Source of the DNA: Struthio camelus
Taxonomy: Eukaryota > Chordata > Aves > Struthioniformes > Struthionidae
Reading direction: 5' to 3'
Assembly (NCBI RefSeq): GCF_040807025.1
Contig: NC_090954.1
Location: forward strand, 22,200,501 to 22,264,500
Length of the DNA: 64,000 nt
The notes below the pieces were generated by a model that searched no databases, was not told where the DNA came from, and was given only the letters and a program-made list of their open reading frames with translations. The translations under genes were made by a program, and so were the position numbers. Of this stretch, positions 1-9,437 are shown in pieces (within the stretch, counting starts at the first letter, position 1; every line of letters starts with the position of its first letter).

Positions 1-2398
1 TCGGCGTCGGCGTCCCGGGCGCGTCCCCGCTGAGAAGATCCGCGGCGGCCAGGCCGGGCAGCGGGGCCGGCAGCCAAGCGCACTCGGCCACGGCGCGGCC
101 CGGGGCCACGCACAGGTTGTACGAGTAGGGCAAGGTGCCCTCGCAGAAGTCGGCCGGGAAGGCCGGGCCGGCCCCGGAGAAGCGCTCGGCGCCCAGGCAG
201 CGCAGGACGGCGGGCGGCCCGGCGCGGCGCACCCGCGCCACCACGGCCAGCGCCACGCTCAGCACCAGCAAGGCGCAGAGCAGCGCCAGCGCCAGCACCA
301 GGGAGAACTGCAGATCCGCCGGCGACTCGCCGCCCGCCGCCCGCTCGCTCAGCGCCGGCAGCGCCTCCTGCAAGCTCTCGGCCAGCACCACGTGCAGCGT
401 GGCCGTGGCCGACAGCGCCGGCTGCCCGTGGTCCTTCACCACCACCACCAGCCGCTGCCGCGGCGCGTCCCGCTCCGACACGGCCCGCGCCGTGCGCACC
501 TCGCCGCTGTGCAGCCCCAGCCGGAACAGCGCCGGCTCCGTCGCCTGCACCAGCTCGTACGACAGCCACGCGTTGCGCCCCGAGTCCGCGTCCACCGCCA
601 CCACCTTGGCCGCCAGCCACCCGGCCTCGGCCGACCGCGGCACCACCTCGAACGGGCCCGCGCCGGCGCTCGCCGCCGCCGCCGCCGGCCACAGCACCTG
701 CGGCGCGTTGTCGTTGCGGTCCAGCACGAAGACGCGCACCGTCGCCGTCGAGCTCCGCGCCGGCGCCCCGCCGTCCTGCGCCCTCACCTCCACGGCGAAC
801 TCGCGGCACTGCTCGTAGTCGAAGGAGCGCTGCGCGTACACCGCGCCGCTCCGCGCCTCCACCGACACGTACGCCGCCGCCGCCGCCGCCTCGCCCGCGC
901 TGCCGCCCACCAGCCAGTAGCTCACGCGCCCGTTGGCGCCCGCGTCCGCGTCCCGCGCGCGCACGCGCAGCACCGCCGCGCCCGCCGCGTTGTTCTCCGG
1001 CACGTAGGCGCTGTAGGCGCCTTCCTCGAACACCGGCGCGTTGTCGTTCACGTCCGACACCGCCAGCGCCAGCGCGGTGCGGCTGCAGAGCGCCGGGCTG
1101 CCCCCGTCGCGGGCCATCACCGTCACGTTGTGCTCGGACGCCCGCTCCCGGTCCAGCGCGCTCGCCGTCACCACCTTGTAGGAGCTGCCCGGCGACGCCA
1201 CCATCGCGAACGGCGTCTCGCCCTCCAGCTCGCACCACACCTTCCCGTTCTCGCCGGAGTCCGCGTCGTGCACCTTGAGGAGCGCGACGACCGTGCCGGG
1301 CGGGGAGTCCTCGGGCACCGGGCTCGACACCGACAACGTCGTTATCTCGGGCGCGTTGTCGTTCTCGTCGGTGATCTCTACGCGGACCTTGCAGTGACCG
1401 CTGAGCCCGCCCCCGTCCCTCGCTTCCACTCCGAAGGTGTACTCCTGCCTCTCCTCAAAATCCAGAATCCCTTCGCTCCGGATGTCGCCGCTGTCGCTGC
1501 CGATGCTGAAGACAGCGCGGACCGCCGCCGGCACGTTGCTGAAGGAGTAGGAGACGCGGCCGTTGGAGCCCGCATCCGCGTCCGTGGCGCGGACCCGCAG
1601 CACCAGCGACCCCGCCGGCAGATTCTCCCTCACTCGCGCCTCGTACGCGCTTTTGCTGAACACGGGCGCGTTGTCATTGGCGTCGGTCACGTTCACGCGA
1701 ATCTGCACCGTCCCCGACCTCGCTGGAGCCCCGCCGTCCACCGCCGTCAGCACCATCTGAAAGGAGCTCTGCTTCTCACGGTCCAAAGCGGCTGCTAACA
1801 CCAGTTCGGGCTGCCTGCTTCCATCCGGGCTCTCCTTCACTGCCAGCGTGAAGGACGGGGTTTCAGTCAGCTGGTAACTCAGCAGCGAGTTGCTTCCCAC
1901 ATCCGCATCTTGCGCCATCTCCAGCGGAAAGCGCGCACCAGGAACAGTCCATTCACCGATCTCCAGATCGAGAGCAGCCTTGCTGAAGACCGGGGAGTTG
2001 TCATTGATGTCCTGGATGGCCACGTCGACGTGGAAAACGTTGAGCGGGTTCTGCACCACCGCCTCGAAACTGACCGAGCAGGACGCGGAGTCGCCGCACA
2101 TCTCCTCGCGGTCCAGCCTCTCGCTCACGTACAGGTTCCCGTTCTCCGCGCTCACGGCGAAGTATTTCAGCCGCCTTTTAGCCGCCGAGATCAGCTGCAG
2201 CTTGCGCGCCGGCAGGTCGGCCGGGCTCAGCCCCAGGTCCCGCGCCAGCGGCCCCACCAGGGAGCCGCTGCCCGTTTCCTCGGGAATCGCGTAGCGCAGC
2301 CGCTCCGGCGCCGCCCGGCAGCACAGCGGCAGCAGCACGGCCAACAGCGCGACGTGCCTGGCTGCTGCCCGCCGCTCCGCTGCTTGCCTCGCTCCCAT
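1..2398 (-). CDS. PCDHGB: B1: protocadherin gamma-B type variable exon, 3' end cut by window edge
   Basis: Calcium-dependent homophilic adhesion receptor of the clustered protocadherin family; the exon is open from ATG at 2398 to base 1. By alignment with B2 only about 50 bp to the splice donor are missing, and about 799 of 816 codons are present. The start is the MGARQAAERR methionine, with G at -3 and G at +4 and a hydrophobic signal peptide (VALLAVLLPLCC). Copy-specific residues: EC1 has the long variant LQLISAAKRRLKYF (12 bp longer than in B2, B4 and B5), EC1 ends DINDNSP, EC2 begins LEIGEWTVPG, EC2 has KESPDGSRQPE (unique in the array; the others have KESASGKKQPE), EC3 has HCKVRVEI, and EC4 has KVHDADSGENG. 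No stop or frameshift is seen. The gamma-B assignment rests on the RKL...YFAVSAENG EC1 pattern and on EGTLPYSYNLCVA in the tail (translated from about 100-160). Confidence 0.9.
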   Translation of the reverse strand, partial: MGARQAAERRAAARHVALLAVLLPLCCRAAPERLRYAIPEETGSGSLVGPLARDLGLSPADLPARKLQLISAAKRRLKYFAVSAENGNLYVSERLDREEMCGDSASCSVSFEAVVQNPLNVFHVDVAIQDINDNSPVFSKAALDLEIGEWTVPGARFPLEMAQDADVGSNSLLSYQLTETPSFTLAVKESPDGSRQPELVLAAALDREKQSSFQMVLTAVDGGAPARSGTVQIRVNVTDANDNAPVFSKSAYEARVRENLPAGSLVLRVRATDADAGSNGRVSYSFSNVPAAVRAVFSIGSDSGDIRSEGILDFEERQEYTFGVEARDGGGLSGHCKVRVEITDENDNAPEITTLSVSSPVPEDSPPGTVVALLKVHDADSGENGKVWCELEGETPFAMVASPGSSYKVVTASALDRERASEHNVTVMARDGGSPALCSRTALALAVSDVNDNAPVFEEGAYSAYVPENNAAGAAVLRVRARDADAGANGRVSYWLVGGSAGEAAAAAAYVSVEARSGAVYAQRSFDYEQCREFAVEVRAQDGGAPARSSTATVRVFVLDRNDNAPQVLWPAAAAASAGAGPFEVVPRSAEAGWLAAKVVAVDADSGRNAWLSYELVQATEPALFRLGLHSGEVRTARAVSERDAPRQRLVVVVKDHGQPALSATATLHVVLAESLQEALPALSERAAGGESPADLQFSLVLALALLCALLVLSVALAVVARVRRAGPPAVLRCLGAERFSGAGPAFPADFCEGTLPYSYNLCVAPGRAVAECAWLPAPLPGLAAADLLSGDAPGTPTP

Positions 2399-2504
2399 CC
2401 CCGCCGCTCGCCGCGCCTCGCCTCCCGTCCTCCGACGCTGCCGGGCTCTGCAGATCCCCCGCTGCTGCCTCGCAGATCAAACGGCGGGCCGAGAGACAGG
2501 CCGC

Positions 2505-2534
2505 CTCTGCTCTGCTCTGCTCTGCTCTGCTCTG
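2505..2534. repeat. CTCTG pentamer microsatellite, B1 leader
   Basis: Six perfect CTCTG units (plus strand) between the CGCT motif and the B1 start codon, probably in the 5' untranslated region. Confidence 0.9.
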
Positions 2535-2623
2535 TGTCCCCGAGGCGGGCGCTGTGCGAGCCAGCAGCCGCCCCGGCTTCGGCTCCGGCTTCGGCTCCGG
2601 CTCCGGCGCTCCGGCTCTGCATC

Positions 2624-2640
2624 GGGCAACAGCGGCACCC
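2624..2640 (-). promoter_or_regulatory. CSE/CGCT-box candidate upstream of B1
   Basis: The minus strand reads GGGTGCCGCTGTTGCCC, 226-242 bp upstream of the B1 start codon. The A exons have GGGCGCCGCTGCTCACC at an almost equal distance. The shared core GCCGCTG contains the CGCT of the conserved promoter element known from clustered protocadherins, which binds CTCF in mammals. CTCF binding here is inference. Confidence 0.55.
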
Positions 2641-5569
2641 GGAGTCCCCGCGCCGCCACTGCAGCCAGCCCGCGACCGCCCAGGGCCCCGCGGAAAGCCA
2701 CGCTCTCCCCAGGGGAGCTCGTCATTCAAGAGCTGCTTCGGAGCAGCCTGGAGGCGTTACCCTGCGCCACCCCCTGCTGTCACAGAAGGTCGCCTCGCGG
2801 AAGGAAGGAATCAGTCGCTTTGTCGCGCCTCCGCTTCGGTAAGTCAGGCCTGGGGTTTCTGTCCTTTGCACCGAAGGTGGTGGTACCGTCATAGGGATAT
2901 GCAGTAGATATATTCGCTTTGGGCGGGGACAAGAAAAGCCGCCTGTCGGCAGCATAGCGAAAGCCCCTCCCTTCGACCTCATTTATCCACCCCAACATGC
3001 ATCACATGAACATGTACACGCCAGCGTCTGCCTGGAAGCGGCATTTCCTGTACGGTTCGGGCACTGCTCTTGGATTCAGGAGCAGAGCCAGGGGCTGCTT
3101 TCGCACCTCAGCCTCGAGAGGTTCGTGTTTGGAAAGCGATGCCAAACTGCAACACAGCTCCTCTGTAAGGTAACTCGCTTTCAAGGCTGAGCCCTAAACC
3201 ACAGCGGGTCAGACTTCAGGCAGTAAAAGATGTCCTGAAGCGAATCACTGTCAAAGCACTTCACTTCCCCTAGTAAATGTCCGGACATAATGCCGGTGCT
3301 TCTCTAACCTGCCATGCTCTAGCGAGGTTTCTGGTACTTCAGCCATACTCGCCTGGCCTCAGAGTAGGCTGTAATCTAAAGGAAAAAATGATACTGCTTC
3401 TGCATTTAAGAGAGAGCAGAACATATTTTGCAGGAGCACAAGGGTGATTCCCCACATTTGACAAAGAGCTGCATGTTCGGAATAGAGATGTATTTTAGAG
3501 CCAAAAGGTACAGCGCCTGGGAAACAGATCTTATTCCAGCCACAACTTGGAGCTCCCTTGGGCCAGACCGAGGATATTCCAGCAAGCACTGAACTTTTCT
3601 CTAGAAGGCCTAGGAAAGGCCTCCAGGCTCAGCAAGCATAAAATTCTTCTCCTAAATTATTACCATGCACAGGAAAAGCTGTACTATAAGCCAAAGAAAG
3701 AGCATGGGACAGATTACCAGACGTACTGTAAGCTAAAGAGCATGAGAGGAATAACAAGAGACGTTTCGCACTGCAGGCATGGCCTAAGTGCTCCTCGTCC
3801 CAATTGGACGAGGTGGAGGCATTGGACCGAGGTGGAGGCATTGGACCTGGTGGAGGAAGCAATTGCCTTCTTGACAACATCACTACAGCATTCAGTGAGT
3901 ATTCAGAGTATCAAGAAGTATCCTGACAGCACTATCAGGTTCCTGAGTACACACTGCACGCACACGTTGTTGGCCACATCAACACTGTAAAGCCGGAGGC
4001 ACGCAGACGATGCCAGCGTGACAGCATTCCCCCAGAGAGGCAAGTGTTCAGAAGACTTCAGTGACTCGGGACCTTCAGTCACGACCCTCCCACCCCTCGG
4101 GAGAAAAGAACAAACAAACAAACACACAAACACACAAAAACCCCAGAACCAGTATCTGTTGGAGGCCTGACGAAGCCAGGAGAGACGCACTGCAGTTCTC
4201 CAGGGCTTTCTCAGTGTTGGCAACCTCCGGGAACCGGGACAGCCATCACTCGAGTCCCACCCCACAAAGGCTTGAAGAGACGGAAAAAAATGCAACACGC
4301 ATCTTCCATCAACACGAGGTAGATATACGTTTTTAGAGTACAGTTCTAGGCTGGGGCAGCGTTCACTGAACTGCATTGCCTCCAACCTCAGAGGTCCAGT
4401 GAGACAGTGATACCGACTTGACACAAAAGCTTTTCGACTGCCCTAGTAACTTTGAAGGCATTCTGCCCTCTCGTAACGACACCAAGGGCTCCACACGCCA
4501 TTGGGAACCATGCGCCAGCTTGCTTTCTCACACTTCACCCATACCTTCAAGGCCTAAGGACAGGCTGCCGCCTATAAACATACAGCCGTTGAGCTCCACT
4601 CACAAGACAGTGGAGGACCTCCGGAGGAGCGCAACGGTGATCCCCCACTTAGGTCAAGTGGTGCCTCTGTCGCATGCTCATATATTTCACAACTTGGCAC
4701 TTACCAAGCAGCCGTTTCGCTCCTCCAGCCTCTTAGTCCCTCCACAGCTTGGAGCTCACTGTTGGCCCAAAGCAGGGAATGCCAGCAGGCAACCGGCAAT
4801 ACACAGGCACACCGAGGAATGGTCTCCCGATCGAGGCAGCAGTACCTCCCACTCGCAAAACGCACACTGCATCCTCGAGCGTCCCATTCACCCTTCTGTC
4901 ACAACGCACCGATTGACACATCGCGTGAAGCATGTTCTGACACAACGAGCCCCCAGAAGCCTACGCCATCTCCCTGGTCAACGCCTTCTCTCCTGCAGCT
5001 CCTGGATTCTCTGGGGGTGCTAGACACAGCCAGGAAATTCATCGTCCCCACACAGGCTCTTCTGGCCGCCTTTCCCCACCACCCAGGGTCAGGCTCCGAA
5101 CCCACCACAAGTGTCAGGCCTTTATTCAGAAGCTCACGCTGCCTACATGCTTGCCACTCCCATTGCCCGCCGACTCATTGCACCCGTTTGAGATAACTAG
5201 CACCAAAGGAAAAGGGCGTGTCCTAAGAGGAGGGCGAGAAGAACAGCGACCAGCTGACACCCTTTCTAAGCAAATGCAAATAACAAGCCGCTCACCAAGA
5301 AAATCCACCTGGAAAACACATTTCCGTTTCCGCGAGCTCCGCACCCCCTAGAGCACTGCAAAAGCAAATCGTATCGGCAACAGGGACCTTCGAGGAGGTC
5401 GTAGCCACACCCGCAGCTATCCCTCCACCTCTGCTCGCTACTCTCCCGCTCTGTGACAGAAACGACGACGAGCAGGAAAGCAAAGGGACAAGTGCCGCCG
5501 CGCAGGGGAAAAGGCGCGAGGAGGGGCGGAAGCAAGGAGCACGTGGAAAGTCTCGTCAGAGGCACTCAC

Positions 5570-8077
5570 CGGGAGGGCGTCTCCGCTGCCGCTGTCGCTG
5601 CCGCTGTCGCTGCCGCTGTCGCTGCCGGCGCCGGCGCCGGCGGGCTCTTCGGGCAGCAGCGGCGCGCGTTTGTCGGGCGGCGGCGGGGCCGGCAGGGTGT
5701 TGGAGCCGCTGGCGCCCGGGCAGCGGCGCTGGCTCTTGCGCGAGTCGGCGGTGAGCGAGAGCTCGTGCGAGTAGGAGTGGAGGAAGGCGCGGACGCCGTC
5801 GATGCCCACGAAGGGCGAGGCCGGGGCGGCGCGCGAGGCCCCGCTGCCCGCGGCCAGCAGCCGCGAGCGGCGCCAGCGGCGCAGGCGCAGCGCCAGCAGC
5901 GCCAGCAGGAAGGCGAGGAAGAGGCACGCCACGGCCGCCACGGCCAGCACCAGCCAGCGCGTCAGGCTGCCGGCCGGCTCGCCCGGCGCCGCCGCGCCGC
6001 TCAGCTCCGACAGCAGCTCCGCCACGCTCTCGGCCAGCACCACGTGCAGCGTGGCCGTGGCCGACAGCGCCGGCTGCCCGTGGTCCTTCACCACCACCAC
6101 CAGCCGCTGCCGCGGCGCGTCGCGCGCCACCGGCAGCCGCGCCGTGCGCACCTCGCCGCTGTGCAGCCCCACGCGGAAGAGCCCCGGCTCCGTCGCCTTG
6201 GCCAGCTCGTACGACAGCCACGCGTTCTGCCCCGAGTCCGCGTCCACCGCCACCACCTTGGCCACCAGCGTCCCGGGCTCCGCCGACCGCGGCGCCAGCT
6301 CCACGCCCGACCAGCCCGCGCCCGCGCCCGCGCCCGCCGCCGCCGCCGCCGCCGGGTACAGCACCTGCGGCGCGTTGTCGTTCTCGTCCACGATGAAGAG
6401 CCGCACCGACACGTTGCTGCTCAGCGCCGGCGCGCCCCCGTCCTCCGCCCGCACCCACAGCCCCACCTCGCGCACCTCCTCGTAGTCGAAGGAGCGCAGC
6501 GCGTACAGCGCGCCCGTCTCCGCGTGCACCGACACGTAGGACGAGAGCGGCGCGCCCCGCACCTGCCCCTCGCACAGCCGGTACCGCACGCGCCCGTTCT
6601 GCCCCCAGTCCGCGTCCGCCGCCCGCACCCTCAGCACCAGCGCGCCCTTGCCGTTGTTCTCGGGCAGCCAGGCGCTGTAGCGCGCCTCGCCGAACACCGG
6701 CGCGTTGTCGTTCACGTCCAGCACCCGCAGCGGCAGCACCGCGCTGCTCCACAGCGCCGGCGACCCGCCGTCCGTCGCCCGCACCGTCACGTTGTACTCC
6801 GACACCTCCTCCCGGTCCAGCTCCCGCGCCGTCACCACGCTGTAGTAGTCCTCAAAGGACTTCTCCAGCCGGAACGGCAGCGTGCCTGGGAGCGACAGCC
6901 GCACCTCCCCATTGGCCTCTGAATCTTCGTCTTTCACTTTTAGCAAAGCGATAACAGTTCCCGGGGGGCTGTCCTCGGGCACCGAGCTCACGACGGACGT
7001 CACCACGATTTCAGGCGTGTTGTCATTGACGTCGATGACGCTCACCAGGACTTTCGCCCTGGCCGAGAGGTCCCCGCCGTCCTTCGCCTGCACCTCCAGC
7101 TCGTACAAAGCCGCTTCCTCGTAGTCCAGCTGCCCCGCCGCCGACACGTCCCCGGTGCGGGCGTCCACCTGGAAGACGCGCGACGCTCCGCCGGGCGTCC
7201 TGCGCAACGAGTAGCTCAGCTCTGCATTGCTGCCCTCGTCCGCATCCGTGGCGTTCACGGTGAGCAGCCGCGACCCCACGGGCACGTCCTCCCGCACGCG
7301 CACCGTGTACACCGCCTGGCTGAACACCGGCGCGTTGTCGTTCGCGTCCAGCACCACCACGCGGATCCGCGCCGTGCCCGTCCGCGCCGGCTGCCCGCCG
7401 TCCTCAGCCCTCAGCACCAGCTCGTGAAACGCGCCTTCCTCCCGGTCCAGCGCCTTCGCCAGCACCAGCTCGGGCTGTTTCTCCCCATCCGGTCCCGTCT
7501 GCACGGCCAGACCGAAGTGCTCGTCGCCGCTCAGCTCGTAGCGCTGCAGGGCATTCAGCCCTGCGTCCGCGTCTTGCGCTTCTTCCAGCGAGTACCGCGT
7601 TCCCACGGCTGCTGTTTCACTGATTCGAAACTGCAGTTTATCTTGCTGGAACTTGGGAGCATTGTCATTCAGGTCGGTGATTTCTATCTGTAGTTTGAAA
7701 ACCCTCATAGAGAATTCTACCAAGATTTCTAAATTTATCAGGCACTTGTCCTCCAGCCGGCCGCAAACTTGCTCTCTGTCTATCCTTTCCGCCGTCACTA
7801 AATGGCCGGTCCTGTCATGCAGAGCGAAATACTGCCGCCTACCTTCGGAAACAACGCGGGCGCCGCGGGCGCGCAGCGCCGCCGGCTCCAGCCCCAGGTC
7901 CTTGGCCACGTCGCCCACGAAAGAGCCCTTCTGCATCTCCTCGGGCACCGAGTAGCGGAGCTGCCCCCACGCCAGCTCCCACGCCGCCACCAAGGCGCAC
8001 CACAGCAGCGCTCGCCCTCGCCCTCGCCCTCGCCCTCGCTCTCGCCGGCCCCAGCGCCTCCCTGGATCCGCACGCAT
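5570..8077 (-). CDS. PCDHGA: A1: protocadherin gamma-A type variable exon, complete (836 codons)
   Basis: Type I membrane adhesion receptor. Approximate layout: arginine-rich n-region and signal peptide 1-38 (ALLWCALVAAWELAWG); EC1 39-141 ending DLNDNAP; EC2 to 250 (DANDNAP); EC3 to 355 (DVNDNTP); EC4 to 460 (DVNDNAP); EC5 to 570 (DENDNAP); EC6 to about 703; transmembrane helix about 708-729; cytoplasmic tail 730-836 with FVGIDGVRAFLHSYSHELSL and a C-terminal Gly/Ser/Asp repeat. The exon ends at DALP, with the minus-strand donor CCG|GTGAGT in phase 0, as expected for joining to the constant exons. I chose the ATG at 8077 rather than the in-frame ATG at 8359 because the promoter-type CGCT motif (8314-8330) lies between them and the signal peptide follows 8077 directly. 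EC1 variant ARVVSEGRRQYF is unique to this copy; EC2 begins ISETAAVG. NVT and NVS glycosylation sequons occur in EC4 and EC5. Confidence 0.93.
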
Positions 8078-8313
8078 CGCCGCCGCCGCCCCGCCGGCAC
8101 CGAAATCCCGCCGGCTCCTCCGCGCCGCTCTCGCTCCGGCACGGCCCGCCGGCCCGCTCTCGCCCACCCCTCCGCCTCGCCGCTGCACGCCTCCGCACCG
8201 CCGGGCCGCTCGCAGCCCGCCCGCACGCCCAGCCGGCCGGCCAGCCAGCCCGGCGCCGCAGCGGGCGGGGCTCGCTCCAGCGCTCCGCTCCCTCCTCTTC
8301 TCCTCTCCTCCTT

Positions 8314-8330
8314 GGTGAGCAGCGGCGCCC
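8314..8330 (-). promoter_or_regulatory. CSE/CGCT-box candidate upstream of A1
   Basis: The minus strand reads GGGCGCCGCTGCTCACC, 237-253 bp upstream of the A1 start. It shares GGGYGCCGCTGYT with the type-B motif although the surrounding leaders of A and B are otherwise dissimilar. It lies downstream of the in-frame ATG at 8359, which argues against use of that ATG. Confidence 0.55.
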
Positions 8331-9353
8331 GCAGCCTCCGCCGAGAACTGCAGCCACAAGTCTCACCCCAGCCTCCCGCTCCTCCCGTTCCCCACGCCTA
8401 TCCCGTACTGTCGGGGGCCGGCGGAAAAGTCAGGCTTCAGGATACACATTTGGCCTGTGGAGAATATTTGCTGCCTTCCTTGCTCTCAAGCTGTTGTCTT
8501 CTCTGGACCGCATGACATTAACCTTTCTTTTCCTGAAGGTCACCATGCAAGAAAGGAGGCTGACTTGTGGGTGTGGAACTCCTACCGCACGGCAAAAATC
8601 AATTGCTTCCGGCGATTTATGTAAAGCGCAACTACATGTATACGACATACCTCTATAACTGTATGCATATAACATGTGCTTTACGACCTTTAGATATTGA
8701 ATACGCATTGCCACTAGTCCAAGAGCAGAATCTGCACGACGAATCGCAGGCCTATTTCTTACAGCGCTGCTTACGTTATTTCCCCTCAGTTTTCCAGCGA
8801 CGAATGGTCACCTGACACCGAATCGACTGTGAAACGACAGCTTCGTTTCGTAACTCGGTAGTACTACTTTTTCGATGATGCCGCCAACGCTATATACCAA
8901 GGCATCTGTGCAGACCACCTCCACTCCTCCCACCTCCTCAGCAACCCCCAGCAGCCACCCCTCTCTGGAGCACAGCACACAGAGCAAAACGAATTACGCG
9001 ATCTTTCATCAACCGACAGACCGTAATAGTCGGCTGCGTCAGTACCCATGTCCGTCCGCATGGGAACTAATATCGGTATTACACATTTCCACCACGCCTT
9101 TCAACTGAGCAGTCTACACTGATCAGTGGAACTCTAACGGTGTTCTTGGACACCAGAACCACGAACCTCTGAAAACATTTACAGCTGTTAACCTACGGGA
9201 AATATAACGCTACTGCGTCCCTCCAGTTCATTCAGAAAAGGGGCCATTCCTTTCAAAAGCAGCAGCAACAACAACAAAAAAGCAAAGCCGTACAACAGAC
9301 AAAACGTTACAAGTGGTGTACTTAGACTTAGAGGAACACGCAGGCTTACAGAC

Positions 9354-9437
9354 CTGCATTGCACGGGCGTCACACGAGTGCTCTCTCCCGGCAGAGGCTT
9401 CGATGGTCGAGACAAGCGTTTCAGGGGACATCTCCAC
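9354..9437 (-). pseudogene. Relic 1: decayed 3' end of a type-B variable exon (unit 1)
   Basis: The minus strand reads in phase 0 to SCDARAMQ followed by GTCTGTAAGCC; the B exons end DADAVQ followed by the same bases. The shared run GCAGGTCTGTAAGCC is 15 bp. A stop codon lies two codons before the first Met at 9437. In another frame about 50 bp further upstream KGTINY recalls EGTLPYSYN of the B tail, and the GC-rich patch at 9,600-9,760 may be more of the same relic. No EC domain is recognisable. A chance match cannot be excluded. Confidence 0.45.

Larger units (their letters stand above)
2399..5569. other. Short spacer between B1 start and A1 donor (3.2 kb)
   Basis: Holds the B1 leader (CTCTG tract, CGCT motif), then AT-richer sequence with no recognisable gene. 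Small features: a hairpin CCTCGTCC/GGACGAGG near 3,796-3,816, a doubled GAGGTGGAGGCATTGGACC near 3,810-3,848, and a CAAA/CACA microsatellite at about 4,111-4,140. Open frames here lack protocadherin motifs. Confidence 0.7.

Noticed and set aside
3902-4424. Minus-strand frames of 100-180 codons in the short spacers
   Set aside because: They contain simple-repeat translation (CVFVCLFVC), change with microsatellite length and show no known domain.
2399-5569. CR1 or other transposons in the spacers
   Set aside because: No CR1-type 3' repeat, long terminal repeat or terminal inverted repeat was recognised by eye. A library search would be decisive.
8078-8359. Upstream in-frame ATG (MWLQFSAE) as the start of type A
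   Set aside because: It lies upstream of the promoter-type CGCT motif, and 94 low-complexity residues would precede a good signal peptide; the ATG at 8077 is preferred.
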